This document shows positions 35,413 to 40,256 of a DNA stretch of 40,256 nt, one piece after another (the first letter of the stretch is position 1; each line of letters opens with the position of its first letter). The translations under genes and the position numbers were made by a program. The notes beneath the pieces are model-generated. The model had not been told where the DNA came from and did no database searches. It worked only from the letters and a program-made list of their open reading frames with translations. This DNA is from Alphaproteobacteria bacterium. GTDB lineage: Bacteria; Pseudomonadota; Alphaproteobacteria; Caulobacterales; Parvularculaceae. The stretch is taken from contig JAUIMC010000023.1 of NCBI GenBank assembly GCA_030433215.1, forward strand, positions 1 through 40,256. The letters are read 5' to 3'.

Positions 35413-36309
35413 ATGAAAGATTTTGCTGGGCGGACCGCCTTCATTACAGGCGGCGCGAACGGCATCGGGCTCGGGCTTGCGCGCGCGCTCATCGCAGAAG
35501 GGGCGAAAGTCGCCATCGCCGATATCCGTCAGGACGCGTTGGACCGGGCGCTCCAAACGCTCGACAGTCCGCAGGCGATTGGTCTGAAGCTGGACGTCTC
35601 GTCGCGCGAAGATTTCGCCGCCGCGGCTGATGAGGCCGAAGAAAGGCTCGGACCGGTTTCTCTGCTGTTCAACAATGCCGGAATCAATCTTTTTCAAACC
35701 ATCGACGAAAGCACCTATGACGATTGGGACTGGGTGCTCGGCGTTAATCTTCACGGCGTCATAAACGGGATACAGACGTTCATACCGCGCATGAAAGAGC
35801 GCGGTCAGGGCGGTCATGTGGTCAATACCGCCTCCATGGCCGCTTTTCTGGTCAGCCCGTCGCCGGGCCTTTACACAAGCGCGAAATTCGCCGTGCGCGG
35901 AATGTCGGAATCGCTGCGCTATTCCCTGACCTCATACGGCATTGGCGTCTCGCTCCTATGCCCCGGACTCGTAAAGAGCCACATCCATGCAAGCGATGAA
36001 CTTCGCCCGCAACATCTCGAAGCCAGAGGAAAACCTATCGACCGGGAGTTCAACGCCCAGCTCGCCAAGGTGCATGAGGCGGGGATGGAGCCGGATGAGC
36101 TCGCGGCCATCACCCTTGAGGCGATCCGCGCAAACAAGTTCTACATTTTCACGCATCCTGAATTCAAAGAGGAATTGAAGGAAGTGTTCAATGAAATCCT
36201 AGAAGAATTCCCTAAAGGCGAAGCGCCGGCGCACCGGATGGCCTTTGAACGCGGGCGCCGGGAAAATTACCGGCGCTTTCGGGAAGCTTCGCGCAAAGCG
36301 CAATCATGA
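35413..36309 (+). CDS. LigD/LigL-like SDR (C-alpha-dehydrogenase type)
   Basis: The 298-residue SDR has TGGANGIG, Asp after the second strand (VAIADIRQ) for NAD, NNAG, the active serine in VNTASMAAF and Tyr-x3-Lys in YTSAK. The stretch STYDDWDWVLGVNLHGVING, the later YGIGVSLLCPGLVKSHI and the C-terminal EAGMEPDELA and FYIFTHPEFKEEL strongly recall LigD, LigL and LigN, the Sphingobium enzymes that oxidise the benzylic alcohol of beta-aryl-ether lignin dimers. It is divergent from the aldehyde dehydrogenase gene. The subfamily is recalled, not computed; the substrate may be another diaryl compound. Confidence 0.8.
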   Translation: MKDFAGRTAFITGGANGIGLGLARALIAEGAKVAIADIRQDALDRALQTLDSPQAIGLKLDVSSREDFAAAADEAEERLGPVSLLFNNAGINLFQTIDESTYDDWDWVLGVNLHGVINGIQTFIPRMKERGQGGHVVNTASMAAFLVSPSPGLYTSAKFAVRGMSESLRYSLTSYGIGVSLLCPGLVKSHIHASDELRPQHLEARGKPIDREFNAQLAKVHEAGMEPDELAAITLEAIRANKFYIFTHPEFKEELKEVFNEILEEFPKGEAPAHRMAFERGRRENYRRFREASRKAQS

Positions 36310-36335
36310 GGCGTGGCGATTGATGGCGGGTTCAG

Positions 36336-36351
36336 GCGCGTGGAAACGCGC
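36336..36351 (+). other. Short perfect hairpin with GGAA tetraloop
   Basis: GCGCGT and ACGCGC pair around a GGAA loop, 26 bases after the LigD-like SDR stop. There is no T-run, so it could be an mRNA 3' end stabiliser or a weak terminator. It may also be chance in GC-rich DNA. Confidence 0.3.
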
Positions 36352-36441
36352 AACGTGTCGCATATAAAAAGCATTTCGCATCCGGCATTTTTGACGAAAA
36401 TCAGAAATTAGGTTGTCGAGAAAAGGCGAGGAGCGGGCATC

Positions 36442-37281
36442 ATGACAGATCAGGCTGTGGAAGACTGGAACGGCGAAGTCGGCGAGCGCTGGCTCAAAAA
36501 TCTCGATGCTTTCGAATCGATGATTTCGCCGGTGAATGCGGCGCTGATGAAGGCTGCGGCTTTCAAGCCGGGCGAGCGCGTCGTCGAAGTTGGGTGCGGC
36601 GGCGGCAAGAACGCTGTTGAGATTGCGCGCGCTGTGGCGCCGTCCGGCGAGTATCTCGGCGTCGACATATCTGAACTCCTCGTTGAGCATTGCAGAAAAC
36701 GCGCGGCCGAAGCCGGCGTCGAAAATGCATCTTTCCTTTGCGCCGATGCCGGGACCGCCAAACCCGACGCGCCGCGCGAGCGTGCTTTCTCGAGTTTCGG
36801 CGTGATGTTTTTTGAAAACCCGGAGAAGGCTTTCGGCAATATTCGCGGCTGGGTGAAGCCGGGCGGCGATTTCGTCTTTTCCTGCTGGGCGCCGCCGGAG
36901 ATGAACCCGTGGATCGGCATTGTCGGCGCGATCGCCGGCAAATATGTGGAGATGCTTGAACGCGATCCGGACGGGCCGGGGCCGTTCCGCATGGCCGATC
37001 CGGACGCTACGAAGGCGTTGCTCGAAAGCGCCGGCTGGAAAGATGTTGAGTGCACGCTCTGGCGCGGCGAGCAGCTTGTCGGCGGCGAAGGCGCGACGCC
37101 GGAGAGCGCCGCCGGGTTCGTGCTGGAGGCGTTGGCTATCGGCGAACCGGTGAAAGAGGCGGGCGGGCCTGAGCTTGTCGAAAAGGCGCGCGCTGACATC
37201 GTCGAGGCGCTGAAGCCGTTCCATAAAGACGGCTCCATTCGCATGGACGCCGCCTCCTGGATCGTGACTGCGAAAGCCTAA
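36442..37281 (+). CDS. Class I SAM-dependent methyltransferase
   Basis: This 279-residue methyltransferase has motif I VVEVGCGGGKNAVEIA, an acidic residue after the second strand (YLGVDISELLVEH), FSSFGVMFFENPEKAF and a post-motif VKPGGDFVFSCW followed by MNPWIG. It resembles many uncharacterised class I methyltransferases and is not obviously an O-demethylase or UbiE. It follows the LigD-like SDR and is convergent with the NTF2-like gene, seven bases away. A part in the aromatic pathway is suggested only by place. Confidence 0.82.
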   Translation: MTDQAVEDWNGEVGERWLKNLDAFESMISPVNAALMKAAAFKPGERVVEVGCGGGKNAVEIARAVAPSGEYLGVDISELLVEHCRKRAAEAGVENASFLCADAGTAKPDAPRERAFSSFGVMFFENPEKAFGNIRGWVKPGGDFVFSCWAPPEMNPWIGIVGAIAGKYVEMLERDPDGPGPFRMADPDATKALLESAGWKDVECTLWRGEQLVGGEGATPESAAGFVLEALAIGEPVKEAGGPELVEKARADIVEALKPFHKDGSIRMDAASWIVTAKA

Positions 37282-37288
37282 AGCGCTT

Positions 37289-37972
37289 TTATTTCATGTT
37301 CGCGCCCAGGACAGGATGCGCGCAGTGCAGCGGCATGTCCTGGCGATAGGGCCATGTCTGGCGCTGTTTCGGCAGGAGTTCGTCCGGACCGGTGGGGTTT
37401 TCCGGATAGGTTTTTTCCGCCGGTTGCAGATGCGCAATCGTATGCGCCCAGCCCTTGTCGTATTCGGCCTGCCATTGAACGACGTAATCGAGCCGCTTGA
37501 TCTTCCAGACCCCATCCTCGCGCACATAGTCGTTTTCATAGAGGCCGGCTTCGTAGAACTGATCCGGCAGGCCTTCGGGGTGATAGTCGCGGCTTTCGTG
37601 ATTGCCGCCGAGCAGCAGCGCCCGGAAGCGCGCCTTCGCGGTCTTGCGGTCGTCTGAGATCGTGACGATGTCCTGCATCTGGAAATGATCGAGCAGGAAG
37701 CCGTATTTCGGCCCCGGTTCGCCTTTCGTGAAAAAGTTCTGGAACCAGGTTTTGTAGAGGCGGGCGACGCCTTCATGGCCCTTGTAAATGCCGGAGAGGA
37801 AGATCGCTTCGCCGTCCTTGGCGAAGAGCTGGACCACCTCGTCATACTGGCAGAAATCCATGTAGTAGCCGTAAGCGTAATGGAGCTTGCGGATGGCGTT
37901 CACGTCCTCCAGCGCATCAACCCGATGCTGCAATGCGGCGAGTGCGGATTTCATCTCTTCGAGTTCACTCAT
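37289..37972 (-). CDS. NTF2-like (SnoaL-type) protein, candidate LdpA/LsdE-like diarylpropane lyase
   Basis: With the ATG at 37972 behind GGGAGGAATCC, the product has 227 residues: an N-terminal helix (MKSALAALQHRVDALEDV), then an NTF2 cone (IRKLHYAYGYYMDFCQYDEVVQLF, IYKGHEGVARLYKTWF, FLLDHFQMQDIV, ARFRALLLGG, GLYENDYVREDGVWKIKRLDY) and a disordered-looking tail. NTF2-fold enzymes of sphingomonads (LdpA/LsdE) release formaldehyde from diarylpropanediols, giving a stilbene that a lignostilbene dioxygenase then cuts. Here the gene is near a dioxygenase gene at 38964 and divergent from a LigD-like SDR. The fold is well supported; the lyase role is a hypothesis. Confidence 0.72.
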   Translation of the reverse strand: MSELEEMKSALAALQHRVDALEDVNAIRKLHYAYGYYMDFCQYDEVVQLFAKDGEAIFLSGIYKGHEGVARLYKTWFQNFFTKGEPGPKYGFLLDHFQMQDIVTISDDRKTAKARFRALLLGGNHESRDYHPEGLPDQFYEAGLYENDYVREDGVWKIKRLDYVVQWQAEYDKGWAHTIAHLQPAEKTYPENPTGPDELLPKQRQTWPYRQDMPLHCAHPVLGANMK

Positions 37973-38052
37973 GGATTCCTCCCGGATGGCGTTTATCCGC
38001 TTATTATGAATACCATCGACGCCAAGGCACACCACTGTGGAGGCGAGAGATC

Positions 38053-38967
38053 ATGGACTGGCAGGGAAAAACGGCCTTCATCACCGGCGGCGTTTCCGGC
38101 ATCGGGTTCGGCATTGCGCGCGCTTTCTCCGACGCCGGGATGCGCCTTGCGCTCAGCTACCGCAATGAAGCCTACAAGGAAGAGGCGGCGAAATGGTTCG
38201 CCGATCAGGGGCTAGAGGCGCCCTTGTTCCTCAAACTTGACGTGCAGGACCGTGCGCGTTTCGCGGAGGTCGCCGACGAAGTCGAGTCGTATTTCGGCAA
38301 GGTGCATGTGCTCGTCAACAATGCGGGCGTCAGCGTTTTCGGGCCGACTGATGAAGCGACCTATGACGATTACGACTGGATCATGGGCGTCAATTTCGGC
38401 GGCAACGTCAACGGGCTCGTGAATTTCATCCCCAAGATCAAATCCCATGACGAAGGCGGCCATATCGTCAATGTGGCGAGCATGGCGGCGTTTATTTCAG
38501 GGCCCCAGGCCGGGATCTACACCGCCAGCAAATTCGCCGTGCGGGGCCTGACCGAATGCCTGCGCTATAATCTCGCGCCCTATCATATCGGCGTGTCGCT
38601 GGTGTGCCCCGGGCTCACCAACACGAACGCCTGGGACTCGGCGCTGCGCCGTCCCGACGAGTTCAAGGAGAGCGGTCTCGGCGACGTCGACAAGGCGGAG
38701 CTTGAAAAATTCGGCGGCGCTTTCGAGCTCGGCATGGACCCGCGCGAAGTCGGCGACAAGGTGCTGAAAGGCATGACGGAAAATCGCGGGCTCATTCTCA
38801 CCCATCCCGAGCATGGGCCGGACTTCAAGGAAGTCTATGAAGACGCCATCGCAGCCTTGCCGGATGAGCCGGCGCCGGAAGGCCGTCTTGAAATCGAGAG
38901 ACTGCGCCGGGAAGCCAATCGCGCAGCCGCCGCCGGGAACAAGATCAATCTCGATGACCTGACTTAG
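38053..38967 (+). CDS. LigD-like SDR, second copy
   Basis: The 304-residue SDR has TGGVSGIG, a basic residue after the second strand (LALSYRNEA) that suggests NADP in place of NAD, NNAG, the active-site serine in VNVASMAAF and Tyr-x3-Lys in YTASK. ATYDDYDWIMGVNFGGNVNG and HIGVSLVCPGLTNT match the LigD-like SDR at 35413 in place and spacing, so the two are diverged paralogues. The ATG at 38053 follows GGAGGCGAGAG; the longer frame upstream from 37933 runs through the NTF2-like gene. It is divergent from the NTF2-like gene and its stop overlaps that of the second dioxygenase gene. Confidence 0.82.
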   Translation: MDWQGKTAFITGGVSGIGFGIARAFSDAGMRLALSYRNEAYKEEAAKWFADQGLEAPLFLKLDVQDRARFAEVADEVESYFGKVHVLVNNAGVSVFGPTDEATYDDYDWIMGVNFGGNVNGLVNFIPKIKSHDEGGHIVNVASMAAFISGPQAGIYTASKFAVRGLTECLRYNLAPYHIGVSLVCPGLTNTNAWDSALRRPDEFKESGLGDVDKAELEKFGGAFELGMDPREVGDKVLKGMTENRGLILTHPEHGPDFKEVYEDAIAALPDEPAPEGRLEIERLRREANRAAAAGNKINLDDLT

Positions 38968-40256
38968 GAGGCCGCCGCGTCCAGCTTGTCCTGCGAGACC
39001 CACCAGCCGTGAACCTGGGGGCGCAGGCGGTGCGGGATGGCGACCCGGGTGACCGGCCCGTCATTGATCGCGCCGGCGTTCAGGATCCAGGCCTCGTGCT
39101 CGAAGTCGTTCTCGCCGGTCTGGCGGTCAACGATCATGACAAGCCAGCCGGGATGTCCCTCTTCTGACGAGACCACATGAACCGGCTCGCTGAGGGAATG
39201 CGCCGGCGGCAGGGCCAGCGTATTCATGTCGCGGGTTTCCGGATTGATGCTGACCAGCATGTTGAACATGACGCCCACCGGGCCGCCGATGACGGGCGGG
39301 CCTTTCATCTCCGGATCGATGCTGAGATACCAGCCTTGCGTGTAAGGCCGTCCCTGATCGGCGTCGCGGAGGCGGCAGAGATCGCCTGAGGGGCCGAGCT
39401 TGGTTTCCTCGATCTCGTCGTCTTTGGGATCGAAAGACCAGCGCACGAACGCGCCCTTGATTTCCGATTGCGGGATGTCGATGCCGGAGGCCTGTCGGAT
39501 GAATCCGAATGCGTTGGTTTCGGTGATGTGCTGGTCGAGATGGATGCGGCCCGCTTCATCCTCGAAGCAATTCATGAAATGGAACGCCGATACGCCTGCC
39601 GGCCCCTTGATCCAGTGCATGTCCTTGACGTCGCCATAGCGGGGCATCACGCCGACCCAGCTTTCGCGGTCCTGTTCATGGACCCAGTGCACGCCGCCTT
39701 GTTTCAGGCGGTCAAGATCGCAGATTGTCGGAAAAACCGGAAAGACCGCGTAGTTCTCGGTGATGACAAAGTCGTGCATCAGCCCGCAATAGGGCGCGTC
39801 GAACCATTGTTCCTTGACGAGCTTGCCGTCCTTGTCGGCGATGCAATAGGCGACCTTGGTTGAGGCGAGCCCGTCCGCCTCATAGCCGAAGAAGAACATC
39901 TCGCCCGTATCGGGATCGATGCGCGCATGGGCGGTCATGGTTTCGGATTTCAGGACGCCTTCGAAATCGTAGGAGCCGATAGTGTCGAGCGTGATGGGAT
40001 CGACCCGGTAGGCGCGGCCGTCCTCCTTGGCCATGAGCAGCTTGCCGGCGTGCCAGATTGGCGTTGTGTTGGAGACGGTGCGGTCGACGCCCGCGACCGA
40101 CGGGTCGTCGGTGAACGGGTTCCTATAGCGGCCGAACAGGGCCTTGCCGGCCTTGACCTCTGCCTGATGGCGCGCCGTGTCCACATAGCGGATGTCGAAA
40201 TCAACCGAGCCGTCATCCTTGAACCACAGACGAGAGACCATGCCGTCGCCGGAGAT
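38964..40256 (-). CDS. Second lignostilbene-dioxygenase-type carotenoid oxygenase (5' end beyond window)
   Basis: The minus-strand frame is open from the window end to a TAA at 38964. It encodes about 430 residues from a point equal to residue 60 of the enzyme at 29493 (GDGMVSRLWF against [10 protein letters not shown]). The iron-binding histidines are in MTAHARIDPDTG, LMHDFVITENY, SAFHFMNCFEDE and RPQVHGWW. The pocket Tyr (FGRYRNPFTDD) and Lys (LLMAKEDG) are kept, which marks it as lignostilbene-dioxygenase-like. The start lies outside. It is convergent with the LigD-like SDR with overlapping stops and is separated from the NTF2-like gene on the same strand by that SDR. Confidence 0.85.
   Translation of the reverse strand: MSGDGMVSRLWFKDDGSVDFDIRYVDTARHQAEVKAGKALFGRYRNPFTDDPSVAGVDRTVSNTTPIWHAGKLLMAKEDGRAYRVDPITLDTIGSYDFEGVLKSETMTAHARIDPDTGEMFFFGYEADGLASTKVAYCIADKDGKLVKEQWFDAPYCGLMHDFVITENYAVFPVFPTICDLDRLKQGGVHWVHEQDRESWVGVMPRYGDVKDMHWIKGPAGVSAFHFMNCFEDEAGRIHLDQHITETNAFGFIRQASGIDIPQSEIKGAFVRWSFDPKDDEIEETKLGPSGDLCRLRDADQGRPYTQGWYLSIDPEMKGPPVIGGPVGVMFNMLVSINPETRDMNTLALPPAHSLSEPVHVVSSEEGHPGWLVMIVDRQTGENDFEHEAWILNAGAINDGPVTRVAIPHRLRPQVHGWWVSQDKLDAAAS

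Overview
The window is GC-rich, densely coded chromosomal DNA from an alphaproteobacterium. Three things point there: a one-cysteine (zinc-finger-less) DksA of the alphaproteobacterial kind, a FlgN-like gene beside dksA, and the general style of the housekeeping genes. A Caulobacterales, Parvularculales or Sphingomonadales-like marine or soil bacterium fits best, but I cannot place it more precisely. I see no rRNA, tRNA, CRISPR array, insertion sequence or prophage.

Region 1 (about 1-13.1 kb) is mostly housekeeping: a cut-off phosphomannomutase/phosphoglucomutase, a CNT nucleoside transporter, two GFA-fold proteins, a uracil-DNA-glycosylase-like protein, a membrane-anchored GH24 lysozyme, FlgN-like and DksA genes, a decayed GNAT acetyltransferase, a cold-shock protein, rlmE, an HslV-like Ntn-hydrolase, guaB, two tandem small four-cysteine periplasmic proteins and an RsmB-type rRNA methyltransferase.

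Region 2 (about 13.3-19.5 kb) is a tight eight-gene minus-strand operon: two 2,4'-dihydroxyacetophenone-dioxygenase-like cupins around a VOC protein, two SDRs, two zinc alcohol dehydrogenases and an exported metallo-beta-lactamase-fold hydrolase. It looks catabolic, probably for an aromatic ketone or alcohol. All eight genes share one reading frame because every spacer is a multiple of three. A sulfotransferase and a large TonB-dependent receptor lie upstream.

Region 3 (about 23.5-40.3 kb) is the most interesting part. An AraC-family regulator is divergent from a plus-strand cluster: a hydroxycinnamoyl-CoA hydratase-lyase, an alpha/beta hydrolase, a MarR regulator, an AAHS aromatic-acid transporter and a Nu-class-like GST. 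Next come a second MarR divergent from a lignostilbene-type dioxygenase, then a minus-strand operon of aldehyde dehydrogenase, LigW-like 5-carboxyvanillate decarboxylase and an MFS transporter. The region ends with two LigD-like SDRs, a methyltransferase, an NTF2-like protein and a second, cut-off lignostilbene-type dioxygenase. The first dioxygenase has Phe59, Tyr101 and Lys134, the substrate-pocket residues I recall for lignostilbene dioxygenases.

Taken together, region 3 reads as a locus for lignin-derived dimers. A benzylic-alcohol SDR and an NTF2-fold lyase (compare LdpA/LsdE) would lead to a stilbene. The dioxygenases would cleave it to aromatic aldehydes such as vanillin or 5-formylferulate. 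The aldehyde dehydrogenase would oxidise these, the CoA hydratase-lyase would shorten hydroxycinnamoyl side chains, and the LigW-like enzyme would remove the 5-carboxyl group. The CoA ligase, O-demethylase and ring-cleavage genes are not in the window. Enzyme families are well supported; substrates and pathway order are inference.
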